In this document: one piece after another, positions 38,251-50,200 of the stretch | Numbering within the stretch: the stretch's first letter is position 1 | How the letters are laid out: each line of letters opens with the position of its first letter | Source: Cyclaneusma minus | Lineage: Eukaryota > Ascomycota > Leotiomycetes > Marthamycetales > Marthamycetaceae | Direction of reading: 5' to 3' | Length of the DNA: 64,000 nt | Assembly: GCA_037179335.1 (NCBI GenBank) | Contig: JAKZHN010000029.1 | Span: forward strand, 1 to 64,000 | Translations under genes and position numbers: made by a program | The notes under the pieces: generated by a model | Seen by the model: only the letters and a program-made list of their open reading frames with translations | The model's database searches: none | What the model was told of the DNA's origin: nothing

Positions 38251-38752
38251 TGTGAGGAATTTCGGATCGGATGAAAGGTGAAGCTTAATCGAGGGAGTGG
38301 TTCAATTCGCGAGTAGATCGGCACTTAGTCGGCCAGAAACTACACAATTGAAAGCGAGGAAATTTGAAGAAGAGGTAAGTTTTGCGGCTACAGCTTGAGA
38401 AAGAAGAGCAAAGTTTTGACAGGTTGCGAAGGTTTCTTCTTGAGTGACGATGGTCTCAAGGAAGCAGGATGGACTGGAGCTGTCTCCGGTGGCTGGTCAA
38501 AGCTCCCTGAAAGAAGGCATATACGTCATACCCGCAGCTACATCATCGCCCTGGACAACGTCAAGGCTCATTTCCTTGTCAATCTACCTTCTGAAAGTCG
38601 AATTAGTCGACAATCTTACCAGGGATCGATGATTTGATTCAGAGGTGACTTTCAGTCTAGCACCCCGCTTTTGACATCTAGGAAGATACCATACTCTAAA
38701 AACATGGGTAGCCTTATTTCACCGTCAAAGTCTCAATCCCCGTCACCAGCTG

Positions 38753-40051
38753 TCACTTTCTCAAACCTTTACTCATCCCGCCGTACACCTTCTTCGGCAC
38801 ATACAACTCCCCCAACCACTCCAGATCCCCCTCCGTCAACCCACCCTCACTCGCCCACTTCACCGCATTAACCGCCTCATCAATCCTCTCCTTGCTCCCC
38901 AGTCCAATAATCGGATTCACCCCCTTTTGATTCAAACACCACGCCGTCGCAATAGTTGCCATACTAACACCTTTTTTCTTAGCCAGTTCTTCAACTCTGC
39001 CGACGATTTGTTCATCGACTTTGTTGGGGGGGACGAGGGCTTTGATGAATAGGTCGGTGGCGTTGCGCTTGGTGCTGGATGTGTTGTGCTCGCTGTAGGG
39101 GCGTGCGAGGACGCCGCGGGCGATGGGGGACCAGGGGATGAGACCGACGCCTGTGGAGAGGCAGTAGGGTATCATTTCTCTTTCTGGGGTGGATGTTAGG
39201 ACAGGTGGGTGACTGTGGTTGGGGAGGAAGGGGACTGACCTTCTTCGCGGTAAAGAAGGTTGTGATAGTTTTGCATGCTGATGAACTTATGCCAGCCATG
39301 CTTCTCCGCAATATTTTGCAAGGCTTGGAATTCCCACGCAGCCATCTAGTATCTGTCAGTATCTTTCGTCTTTTATACACCACCATCATTTTTCCTCTCT
39401 CACTACCCCTTGGATGGTAGGTAAAGTACAGAAAGGTTTGGGGAGAGAACTCACACTACTAGCCCCAATATACCTAACCTTCCCACTTTCAACCACATCA
39501 TTCAACGCCCTCATAATCTCCTCCATCGGCACCCCCCTATCCAGTCTATGAATCTGCAAAACATCAATATACGTCCCCAACCTCTCCGTACTCTTCTCCA
39601 CCGCATCAAGAATATGTTTCCTACTCAACCCCACCTGATTCACCAGCTTTCCATCATTAACCAGCATTCCCATAATCGGGGGCTGACCCTCTTCCGCAAC
39701 GCCGCCGTAGCATTTTGTTAAAATAACAACACGCTCGCGAGGGATTTTGTAGGTGGAGAGGGCTTTGCCGATTATGCGCTCGGATTGGCCGTTGGAATAG
39801 ATGTCGGCTGTGTCCCAGGTGTTGAGCCCGACGTCGTAGGCGTGCTTGAGGAGGGGGAGAGCGGCGGATTCGGGGAGGACCCAGGGTTGCCAGTCGGGAG
39901 AGCCGAAGGACATGGCGCCGAGGATTACTTTGGAGATTTTGAGGCCGGAGGTGCCGAGGTTTGTATACTCCATTTTGATGTTGTCGGATTTTTTCGTGTA
40001 GGTTGGCAGGGTGGCCATGCTGGGATCCAGAGTGAGAGGTGAATGAGACAT
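38753..40051 (-). CDS. Aldo-keto reductase, NADP-type
   Basis: Cytosolic NAD(P)H-dependent reductase of the aldo/keto reductase family; substrate unknown. Exons 40051-39455, 39345-39240 and 39183-38753 give 377 residues; introns are GTGAGT...CTAG and GTCAGT...CCAG. The catalytic tetrad is visible: Asp in NTWDTADIYSNG, Tyr in the same segment, Lys in ILTKCYGG and His in DVLQIHRLD. Other family marks are VRYIGASS at the first splice, SMQNYHNLLYREE, IPWSPIARGVLARP and the cofactor-binding IIGLGSKERIDEAV. The open frame extends upstream to 40177 but only through a TTG, so the ATG at 40051 is used; MATLPTY (40015) or MEYTNLG (39973) are alternatives, the last giving a core-sized enzyme. It is divergent from the ornithine-cyclodeaminase-like gene. 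Confidence 0.92.
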
Positions 40052-40910
40052 CTGTGGCGAGGAGGTTGTGGAGTTGGGATTTTTGTATGAGAAGGGATTG
40101 ACTGGAGAGAAGAGGGGTACTAGTAGAGAGGGGAGGGAAAGCGAGAGTGGGAGAGTGACTGCCTTTATATCAGACAATAAGGTTAAGGGTCAGTACTAAC
40201 TTACATGTAGGCAGCCCCCGGGTTTTCCGGGCGAGAATGGGATCCCGTGAAACATGAACACACTTTGTCTAACCGTGTGAGGGACAAACGGAGACATGGA
40301 GATAGGATCCTTAGAAGCACCGGAGCTAATGACTGGCTCTCGATCCCTACCTTAATCCCGAGGTTGTATCTGGATTAGTATTGGCAGTTCTGTCGACATT
40401 CGTAGTAAGATACTTAAAGCCGACGGCAATAGGCCATAGCAGAAAACTCGTAATGTCGAAGGGTTTGGGTTTGAGCGATGACACGACAGGGTTGGTTAAG
40501 GCGGCTTCTAAAGTCTAAACTTCGTTACTTTGAGACATGTGACAGCTGGACCCGCTGAAATTTTGTAATCCTAGGTATAGTCAAATCAAAGTAGTCCCGA
40601 GTTTCCGGATTATAAAGGCAAGAAATGTATGAAAAAGGATAGAGCTCAGGCTCAAGTGACTTGAGTTCTTACTTGAGTGAATTCCTAGTAGACGGGGATA
40701 ACGGCATTAAACTCCGAAGGACCCCACCAAGGTTTGACCCCGCCTTATCATCGTCAACAAAGGCCAAGAATAGCATCCTCGTCGTCTTGTCAACAGAGCA
40801 ATGACACAACTTTCGCGGAACCTTCCTGAACGCTGTCTTTACCATTTTTGCATTGATGTTCTAGATTTTCAACAACATTTTGGCACATACCCCTATTCTC
40901 CCTCCCCAGC
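40052..40910. promoter_or_regulatory. Divergent promoter, aldo-keto reductase and OCD-like gene
   Basis: 859 bp between two divergent start codons. No gene is seen. The last 100 bp before 40911 are C/T-rich, like a fungal 5' leader. No specific site is called. Confidence 0.45.
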
Positions 40911-42585
40911 ATGCCTCTCACCATTCTGAGCGATGCAAACGTGAACAATCTCCTCGAAAACCTCACCCGCGAAGATGTCCAGTCTTTTCAGAACACGCTG
41001 CAGCAGGCGCTGCATGAGTATTCGACAGGAGCCCAAGATAGCGATGCATGCGAAGTGAACCAACCGCTGCGCACCTCTTTGCAATCATCAAATGGAACAA
41101 CGACATTGTTCATGCCCTCGACCAGCTCTTCGGGTATTGGCATGAAAGGTGGGTAACCTGCAATCCGCGGGTGTAACAATCCAAGGGCACACACGGCTGA
41201 TCCGTCTTTCTGCAGTCGTCACACTCGCCGCTCCATCCAATGCTTCGTCAACCCCTGACTGTCTCGCTCAGAACGGCGACACTACTCCCCATGGCGCCCT
41301 TACAATCATGGACAACACCGGTCTCCCCACCGGCTTCATGAACGCCGAATCCCTAACCGCCTTCCGCACCGCCCTCTGCTCCTCCCTCCTCGTCCGCCGC
41401 CGGCACTCCATCAAAAACATAACCTGTTTCGGCGCCGGCAAACAAGCTTACTGGCACATCCGCCTCACCCTCCTCCTGCGCGGCCCCAGCCTAAAACACG
41501 TTTACATCATCAACCGTTCCTTCTCGCAACGAGCTCGCGACCTGCTCAAACACTTCTACAACGTCCCCCTAGCCACAAAGCAGGCTGAAGGCTGGCATCG
41601 CACGAAATTCATGCTGTTGTCTCCGGAGTATGGCGAGTATGACAGGTTGTTGCAGAAGCAGGTGAGAAGTGCAGATGTAATTTTCTGTACGGTGCCGAGC
41701 ACGGAACCGCTGTTTGATCATGGGATTTTGACGCAGACGGCGGGGAGGAAGAGGGGACGCTTGATTGTGGCGATTGGAAGCTACAAACCACATATGATTG
41801 AGATTCCGCCCGAGATTTTGGTACAGGCTACGAAACCGAGTAGTGGATATCATTTCCATCGCCATGCTGAGGAAGGCGGTGTGGTTGTTGTCGATTCGCT
41901 TACTGCCTGTTTGGCGGAAGCGGGGGAGATCATCCAAGCAGGACTTTCTCCGATGCAACTCGTTGAGATTGGAGAGCTGGTTATGTTGCGGAATCAGGAA
42001 CAGGAACTGCAGTCTCAGATAGACATGTCTGTATCTGTTGGGCGCAATTCGCAGGATTCTAACTCGACTAATTCTAGCGAGAACCAAGACGAGCCCGAGA
42101 GTCCTACTTTTGGATCGCCCAGAGCTACCCGCAGTAGTCTGGATATGTCACGAATGAATATCTCCTCTCCACTAGCATCTTCATCGTCCATGCTGCGCCC
42201 AGCTTCGCCCGCAACACCTACTTCCGCCGTATCCGCATTCAACGGTGGGGATAACCTTTTATCCCCACGCCCTATATCCCGATCCGGCCTCTCCAATCCC
42301 GAATCACGCTCCAGCTCCCCCGCCCGGCCAGTCCCGTCTCCGATTCAATCTCGTCGTCCCTCACTGTTCCACCATTCGCGAACCAGCAGTCTGGATAGTT
42401 CCATCTTCAATTTATCTAAGAGGAAGTTGAAGAAAGAGAAGGAAGATGACATGTCGAGGTGGTTGGCCGAGGGTAATGTGATTTATAAGAGTGTGGGGAT
42501 GGGGCTGATGGATTTGGTGGTTGGTGGAGAGGTGGTTAGGTTGGCCAGGGAGCAGGGAGTGGGTGTTAATGTGGAGGAGTTTTAG
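40911..42585 (+). CDS. Ornithine cyclodeaminase/mu-crystallin family protein
   Basis: Exons 40911-41148 and 41216-42585 with an intron GTGGGT...TGCAG give 535 residues. The N-terminal half has the family start (LTILSDANVNNLLENL) and ALTIMDNTGLPTGFMNAESL; the Rossmann nucleotide site is ITCFGAGKQAYWH near residue 150, followed by VRSADVIFCTVPSTEPLF and GRLIVAIGSYKPHMIEIP. The family's C-terminal helix (IYKSVGMGLMDLVVGGE) is also present, near residue 500. Between them lies a Ser/Pro/Arg-rich insertion of about 130 residues (about 345-480) with no predicted fold, so the protein is much longer than the usual 330-380. It is an NAD(P)-dependent deaminase/reductase-like enzyme by family; substrate not assignable. 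Preceded by the divergent aldo-keto reductase. Confidence 0.9.
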
Positions 42586-43428
42586 AAATGGGGGCTTAGG
42601 GTTGAGAACTGAGACGAAGCAAAATGACCCTAGTAGACTGTTCCAGGGGGATTATTGCGATGTGAGATCTTCTTTAGGGGGTTATATACAGGTGGGCAGG
42701 CATCTTTATGGGTTCTTACTGGGATCTTGAGATGGAGTTGGCTAGATGAGATACCAAGGCGCATGCTTACACTAGTTATATGAGCTTTATAGATTAAGAT
42801 TTGCATTTTAAGAAGCCCATAAGGGGGTAGGGATCCTCTCTGTGGTCAGTGATCTTTGCTTGCTATAACAGCACCGCCAGACTGAAAACAATTCTTGGAT
42901 TCAGTACAGGGACATGTGTGTACCAATTAAAGTAAGTCATCAAGCCAGCATGCCCAGCAAGGCCCTCTCACCACACCCCTCACAACAACCCCCGGGATGG
43001 CCCTAAATAGTCATTCCAGCACCCTTTCCTCCACGCCATTCTAAGACAGCGCGCGCGCAGTCGCCTCTCGCCCACTACCCCTATCCAACCCCGAAGCTAG
43101 CTAGCCACTGGACTGGTCTATCCGGACTTACAAGCTGAAGTGATGTGGAGAAGCACGAAAAGTGACTGTCAGACTGAACTCCGCGAAGGGGGAGACTCCT
43201 TCTCAAAAAGAAGTCCTCTCGAAATACACATGCTTCTTCGCAGAAGCCGCGTGTGGTTGTTTGTATGTACTCTGTAGCAGTCGACAGAGATGAAATGAAA
43301 AGAGGGACAGAGATTCTTAAATCGACAGGGAACTCCCCCCCTCAGTTGCCAGTTGAGGGGGTTTAGAGAAATCCCTAGCAAGGGGATTTACTTTTCGGAT
43401 TTTTGTTAACAGCCACTCCGGGGTGGGC

Positions 43429-43512
43429 CCAGGAATTGAACTCGGGTTAGAGTGCCTCTACTTGCAGTTGCAAATTGCAAGCCAGCGTCATAACCGTTGC
43501 ACCAATCCCTGG
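43429..43512 (-). other. tRNA-like element (tRNA relic or SINE head)
   Basis: Read on the - strand, TGGTGCAACGG fits the Pol III A box (TRGYNNARNNGG) and GAGTTCAATTCC fits the B box/T-loop. Between them is a perfect stem CTTGCA/TGCAAG and a TAGAG-GCA-CTCTA hairpin like the long variable arm of Leu/Ser tRNAs. However, the bases flanking the two boxes do not make a 7-bp acceptor stem and the T-stem has a mismatch. It is therefore a decayed tRNA or a tRNA-derived short element, not a working tRNA gene. Confidence 0.45.
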
Positions 43513-44085
43513 CGTGATCGTTAATGAAGATTTGTACTTGATATACCACCCTTGCACACTTTTTGCCTTGCGCAGGCCCACACCAAAAATGCTCAGCCTC
43601 TCCATAGTCTCATGGAACCTCACCATTCTCCCCACCAGGCACCAAGTCCATGGAGCTGTATCGATAGCTCTTACGGTCCACTACCTTTGAAGTCCACGCG
43701 CAGCTTCAAGGCAGTGCCGTTTCCACCTCACCGCACCGCACCTCGACAACTCTTCCCAACAGCCCAAAGACACCCTTTGGATCGACTCCGCCTGCCTCTG
43801 CGCACTCACCTCTTACCGCACCAGAAGTCCCCAGTCTCTCCACACTCCTGGCCACGCACGCTATCGACCCTCCGTCTCGTCCTTATCACAACCAGCTCCC
43901 TCTACATGCGCGCCGGAAGGGAAAACACAGACCACAGACTGCCGTCAACCCTCTCCACCGTGACTCGCCGACTTCCTTCCACCGGTTCGGCATTCATTCG
44001 TCCTCTTGAACTCTTAGTCTCTTCCTCCCCCATCTGCTCTCCGCCCCGACAGGAAGAAGTGATCGACGCGGTTAACCCTCTTCCA

Positions 44086-44172
44086 CCTCCTTGCCATATT
44101 CACTGAATGTGTTTCTCGAGTCAACATATTCCAATTCAGTGAATATGGCAAGGAGGACTCGAGAAACACATT
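44086..44172. repeat. Two crossed inverted repeats (A-B-A'-B')
   Basis: Arm A (44086-44108, 23 bp starting CCTCCTTGCCATATTC) has a perfect reverse complement at 44134-44156. Arm B (44106-44122, AATGTGTTTCTCGAGTC) has a perfect reverse complement at 44156-44172. The order is A, B, spacer, A', B', not A, B, B', A'. The two stems therefore cross and would give a pseudoknot-like fold rather than one hairpin. It lies about 95 bp beyond the stop of the nickel transporter, in that gene's 3' flank. Confidence 0.85.
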
Positions 44173-44266
44173 TCGTCAAACACCTTACAAGACCACATTT
44201 TTAAATAACCTATAATTTCTTCTACTATATCTGCTGAAATCTCTCCGCCAGGTTTTCCACGAGCAA

Positions 44267-46200
44267 TCATCTCGCCGCGCTCTCACTTGTCCCAGAAGAC
44301 TCGCCCACAATCTCCATCACACCAACCTCCTGTTGCGTTGTCTTCCCCGAACTCTTCGCATCTCCTCTGTCTCTCGCATCGCCCTGATCCTCACCACCAT
44401 CACTTACCGCACCCTCCTCTCCAGAACCCAAAACCTCCACCCTGCCGTGCCCTTGGGACCTCTCATTCTTCGCTTTCCTCTCACACCTCCCCACCACCCA
44501 CGCTCTCCACCTCGGCTGCGCCCACCAACCCCCTAGTCCCACCACCACAAAGCACGCACAAATCGCCCCTCCAAGTACCTCAAAATGGTCCCCCACAACC
44601 CCCACACCCTTCCAAAAGCCATCCTCATACCCAGCCACATTCTGCACCAAACTAAGCACTTGGATCGTGCCGATCACAATAGCTACTACAACCGTAATAG
44701 CTGTCAAGAGGATAGAGTAGTAGAGGATGGTTATGGTGTCGCGGGAGGCGCTGGAGGAGGTGTAGAGAACGAACATGAGGGCGCCGTCGGTGGTGTCGAT
44801 GAGGCACATGCCGGCGGTGAAGAGGAGGGGGTAAAGGAGGATGAGCCAGATGGATGTGCCGGTTGCGGCTTGGATTGATGCGATGCCTTTTGTTTACTCC
44901 CGTCAGTTTTTTGGTCGAAGACACACTTACCGTGTACACAGACTCCATGCGCACCAGAGGTAATTGGGGAAGTTCAGGCGGGGATGGGGAAAGTGGAGTG
45001 GGACGTACCGAGCAAAGCAACTTCACTACTAGTATCAAACCCCAGCCCAAAACACACGCCCACGGGATACATCTTCCACGGCCTATCAATCGCTCTAAAC
45101 AGCCCTCCAAAAACCTTCACCAGCGGCCCTCCACCCTCAATCTTGAACGTATCGTATTCTTGCTCTTGCTCCCCCCTTTCGCCTCTTCCTTCCACGTCCC
45201 TTCCTCCCCCGTTCCCCTCCCAGTTCCCCACAAACCCAACTGGTCTCTCCTCTCTCGTTCTCCCCCGATTCCCTCCTTCATCAAGCCCGTGCCCGTATCT
45301 CTCCCTCAACAAAACATCCATCCTCTTCCACAGGCCCCATAGAATCCACGCATTCGCCACTCCAAGGAGTAAAATGACGCCGGCAGACACAGAAGTGCCT
45401 ATCACGCCGCCTACTTGCTGGAAGGACGAGAAACGGGATTCTAGAGCGCCGGATGTGGCGGCTACGACGATGCAGGTGATGATTACTATTGTGGAGTGGC
45501 CGAGACTGAAGTACGTTCCTACTGTGACGGGCAGTGATCTCTGTTTCTCCTCTTTTGGAAGAGACAGCAGTCTTCTCGTCACCAAATCGATCGCCTATCA
45601 TGTCGTTAGTAGATGGATCTTTGTAAAAATATGGCCCGCAGGCTTTAAGTAAGCTTGACTTGGGAAATGAGAAAAAGGAGATATGTGTCTGTTGACCATG
45701 CTCCGCGCGGTATAGTCCTGTCCTGTCACTCCTGCATTCCTGCGACTCGAGCTTCGGGTGTAAAAGAAGCACCTCAGAACAAACCCACGCTTCATTTTTG
45801 TAGAAAAAGCCTCCGACTCGTTCCAAGTCCCCAGTTCCAATGCCAACATCACAGCACCTCACATAATCACATCCCAACAACCGCTCCCATGTTCTTGCCC
45901 TCCACCCCTCCTCTTCCCATTGTTCAAATTTTCCAGAGAGCAACGGAAGGAAAACGGAAATTCAACAAGGAAACAGTCACATACGCTAATATGATCCGCA
46001 TCCAACGCATGTCTCAGCCCCAACGTATAACTCAGCACCGCCGTCCCCGCCAACTCCGTCTTATGCGTCGTAGCCAGCACAATTCCCACCACAGCCCAGA
46101 CGATGAGATTGACGAAGACTAGCAGAACAATCACTCTTAAAGCTGGTAGGGGGAGGTTTCGTAGTGTCTTGGGCAGCCATCTCGAAAAAGATTGAGGCAT
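44267..46200 (-). CDS. NiCoT-family nickel/cobalt transporter
   Basis: Imports Ni2+ (or Co2+) across the plasma membrane; fungal members feed urease. Exons 46200-45985, 45594-45009 and 44886-44267 give 473 residues; introns GTATGT...GATAG and GTACGT...AAAAG. NiCoT signatures are TLGLRHALDADHI at the end of exon 1 (metal-binding His/Asp helix), TYFSLGHSTIV, GVCFGLGFDTSSEVALLG at the second splice and LFTAGMCLIDTTDG after it. About eight membrane segments can be seen. A loop rich in Gly/Arg/Glu (NRGRTREERP...GRGERGEQEQE) separates helices, and a charged C-terminal tail follows. The open frame runs upstream to 46353 with no ATG, so MPQSFSRW at 46200 is the start. Whether Ni or Co is preferred cannot be told. 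Confidence 0.93.
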
Positions 46201-47224
46201 CTTGAAGTCCGGGGAGAAGCTTTCGTGAGCACCTAGGCTTCGCCGCCTCGGGATGGAGGTTTCTGTCCGGAGGGTCGGGAGAGAGGAAGAGCTGCCGTTC
46301 GAAGTTTGTGAAACGGGACTTTCGAGTACATGTACCAGGTAGAACAAGTCCACGCTGTACAGATCTGTCTCTTGTATCTTACATGTTGCCGTTAGTTGCC
46401 GTTAATTTTCTCAAGCCATCGAAACACCCATGTCACCATCGCGGGGTCAAACCTCCAACCCCGCCGATAAAGTGATAAGAAGCCTCAAACTTTGCCATCC
46501 AAATCACGTGTTTCGCCAAATTCTCACTCTTGGTTTTTGAAAGTCTTCGCATTGAATCGAGCCTCCTACTTGTCATAAAGACGAGTAGGAGAATATTTTA
46601 TCTACCATCAGTGTAGCGCTGCAGCGCTCAGGAAACGCCCTCTTTCAGCATTCCCCCTCGCCAAAACTCCCAAAAGCAAAGCAATAATGAATGGTGCTTG
46701 AAAGCGAAACAAAGATGGCGAAGCAAGAACACTGAGAATTCGAAACGCCGTTATGCTAGAGTACCTATTTCTGATGACCCCCAGAAAACCAGCGCCCGCC
46801 TTTTGCCCCAATGCTGCTAAGTAATTATCATCAAAACAAGGAGAAAGAGCGATCTGTCGTCCGCAGTAAAGAGACGACTTAGATACCATCTCCACCAATC
46901 GCGATACGCCAGACAAGGAAATTATCTATTAGGAGTACAATCGGCAGCAGGTTATCGAGTGCGAGGACACCCGACACCCAATGCCGATGATGAGTGCGAA
47001 GAGCGGAGAAGAGACGTATGTAGTCGGTCAGCCCATATGGATCAGGCCGGTGACGCTCAGTCGTAGCAAGACAGTCTTCGTAGGTAGTCGAACAGCGTAC
47101 GTGGGAAGAGAAAGCAACTCTCGCCACCGTAAAATCATCGCGTAGTCCCAAAATTCGTCGTAGTGAAACAGTCCATGCAAATCGTCGAGTTTTGCCAACC
47201 CCCCTGGTTGCCTCGGACGAGGTC
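46201..47224. other. Intergenic stretch upstream of the transporter
   Basis: About 1 kb containing the transporter promoter and the 3' end of ITC1. An open frame 46879-47316 is mostly a shadow of the ITC1 end. No gene or RNA is seen. Confidence 0.5.
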
Positions 47225-50200
47225 TTAAAAGTTGTAGCGCGTACCCTGGCGACCAAGAGGCTTAACAGGCTTCTCCTTCTTGCCCTTAGCCTCACTCCTC
47301 GTCTCTCGCTCCTCAATCACAACCGCCTTCTTGACCGGCTTGCGCGCCCTCGGCTGGTCCGAGTGCAGATGACCCAGCTCCTCCATGGCAGTGGTGTTGC
47401 GCCAAGCCAAGCAGCGATGGACGCTCGACAGGTCCTTCTTCTCCTGTTCGGCTTCCTTGACGTGCTTGACTCTGCCCGAAGATCGCTTGTTGGCCGCCAC
47501 CACCGGCTCTTCCTTCTTTTCTTCTTCCTGCTGGCCTTCTTCGGCCTTCTGCGGTCCGGCGAGGTACTTCTTGCGCTTCTCCATACGCTCGATGATGTGG
47601 TCGGCGTAGTTGAGAAGTTCCTTGCGAAGCTTCACTTCGTTGAAGCCGCGGGGGTCGAGCCAAGCCAGCAAGGAACGCACAGATTCGGGCTCGTCGAAGT
47701 AGCCCCACTGGAATGCTGTGAATACGCTCGTGCCGCCCTCTTCGCGCCTCTTACGCTCGGGAATCGACTCGCGGAACTTGAGTTTGTGATCTTCCCTCTC
47801 GTTGCGTGGGATGAACTCAATGTAGCCCTCGCGCTCCATGTCATCCGGTCCTTGAACCCACAGGCAGCCGTTCGCATAGCCAGCCTCGGCAGTGGAGCTG
47901 GTAGGAAGTCCACCGTAGGGCATACCGTTTCGCTCGAACCAGTAGTAGCGGTTCCAGAATCGGTCTTTGCCAAGAACACGCGTACGAGGGCAGTCGGCTT
48001 CGCGAAGGTCGTTGTCGATAACCGCAATCTCGGCTTCGCATTTCTTGATCAACTCTTCCTTCTTCTGGATCTCTTTCAGGACCTTCTGAAGTTGCTTAGA
48101 CGGCTTTGGTAGCTTGGCAGCAGCTTCGGCCTTTGCCTTCTTCTCTTCCTCTTCTTCCCGCTTTCGTTGGCGTTCTGCAGCGCGATCGGTACCTCGGCGG
48201 AGAGCTCGTGATGCTGGTTGGGCATCTTCGTCCGTATCGACAACTTCCTCCTCTTCTTCCGGCTCCGTGTCTGCGGTTCCGCCCATCTTGACATCTCCGT
48301 TGGCCTTCGGCAATTCGGGCCCTGGTGGTAAATCAGCAGGCAGAAGCGTCTTCCGCTCTTCGTTCAGTTGGCGAAGTTCCTCGATCCTGAAAGCTTTTTA
48401 GTACGCCGGTCAAATAGCAAAAAGACAATAAACTCACGTTTGCTTGCGCTCACGCTGCCAGTTGATCTTCTCCTTACGGAACGCCGTCATTTGCTCAGAG
48501 CACTCTTCCATGTATCCACGAATGGCCCTAGTGGCCGCCGTTAGCATGCAAATAATTTGCAATGCTTGAATTCGGAGGTTGACATCGAGAGCATTGTACT
48601 GCAGTCGAACCGTCTCTTGAGTGGGTTCTTTGCCAACAGGCATGAGCTGTGCGAGGATTTCCCCGCAAGACTTCTCGTATCGGGGGTTCTTGGATAGTTG
48701 GTACAGCAGGCCAACGATAATAGCCTGCCATCCACCATTCTTGAAGTCACGTTTCTTCAGCTGACCAATCCAGTCGAAGTTAGCCACGAACTCGGCTGCA
48801 AGGTGAGTCTGCTTTGGTTCAGGGGTAGGGCTTTTTGCAGCTTCTTCTTGTAATGCAGCTGCTTCAGCCTTCGCCAGACTACTGCGAGTGGTGCGGCCAG
48901 ACGGCTTTGGTTCGGGTTCAGGAGTTGGTGTTGGGATAACACTATTCTCCATCACCGAGTCTTCATCTACCTCCGGATCCATCTCAGGAAGTTGAATCTG
49001 AACCCTGCCGCCCTCTGACTCGCCCTGTACAAGTAGCTTCAGGGCAGCACAGTGAGTTTCAACGAAAAGCTCACACTCCACATCCTCCGAAGTAAACTGC
49101 ATGGCCTCGACAAAGTCATCGAAAGTGAAGGAATCCAATTTGAAAACCTCGCAGTACACGTTCAAGGTATCCCAAGTCTCCAGCAAAGGACCCACAGACT
49201 TCATGAGAATACCATTGCCCTCGGCAGGATGGTTGTCGACCGGCACGGGAGTGTCCTGGGAAAAGAACTTCATAGGAGGTCGAGGATCGTAGCTGATCCT
49301 GGGTGGGATATCCAAGTCGTCGCAAGGATACTTGATGGGAGGGGGTGGCGGTGGCGGAGCTGGCATAGGCTGCTGGACCGGAGTGAAGGGAAAGTTCGGC
49401 GGGGGAGGGTGGAAGAATCGCGGCGGTCCGCCATTGGTAGGGAACGTGTGCGAAACGAAGGGATGCGGGGGAGGCGGAGGGTGCTGAGGATGTTGTATAA
49501 ATTGAGGCGGGTGTGGCCCGGCTTGCTGAGGGGCAGTCAGCATCATTTGATTCTTCCCTTGCTTAGCTGCTTGGGCAGCCTGCTGGGCTTTGCTCTTATG
49601 GCTTTTCGGCGCGGGCTTAAGTTCTGGCAAGAGTTTTGAGGGTCCATCGCCCTGGAAGCTACTGACCATTCCATCAAACTCCGGTACACTCTTCCTCTGA
49701 GCCTGCTGCTGCTTCCTTTCCGCAGCTTTGTTCTCGTATCTGAGGTTCGGCGGGACTCTGGTGTCGATGTGGTACAGATTGGCGTATTCCGGCTTCACGA
49801 GCCATGGCGCACCTGTCCACGATTCCCTAGTCACAGTCTTCTTGATGAAAGACCGCAAGACTTGCTTTGTGAAAATCTTGCGGTCCCTTGTAATGTGCGC
49901 ATCGTCTACCACTGCCTCTTCTGTAGGTCGATTGTCGAGACTGACGAAGTATCGGGAGAATGGCGCTGAGAAGCTGCCATCAGGAAGTGGCTTGCCACCA
50001 AACCTGGTCTTGTCGCGCACAATACCAGTCAATCGTTCGCCAGAGATCACATGTACAGTGACGGCCTCACCCGGGTAGTAGTCGGATCGAAACTCGTCGA
50101 ACAAGATGTCAACCAGGTTGTCGATTCTGGAGATGGTCTGGAATTGGACGCGTCGGAGGATGGGGCCCTTCAGAGCTTCGGGGAAGGCTTCTTCGACTTC

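Larger units (their letters stand above)
42586..44266. other. Gene-free gap with tRNA-like and inverted repeats
   Basis: Open frames here (for example 43552-44106) are Pro/Ser/His-rich and show no family. The gap holds a Pol III-like A/B-box element and a crossed inverted repeat, both listed. Both flanking genes end in this gap: the OCD-like gene on the + strand and the nickel transporter on the - strand. Confidence 0.5.

Noticed and set aside
40052..40177. N-terminal extension of the aldo-keto reductase
   Set aside because: The extension has no ATG, only TTG, and lies beyond the family's usual start.
43552..44106. 184-codon gene
   Set aside because: Pro/Ser/His-rich, no family, and it runs into the crossed inverted repeat.
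46201..46353. N-terminal extension of the nickel transporter
   Set aside because: The first codon is GTG and no in-frame ATG precedes 46200.
47192..48112. 306-codon + strand gene opposite ITC1
   Set aside because: It is the antisense shadow of ITC1's last exon, Leu/Arg-rich, with no family.
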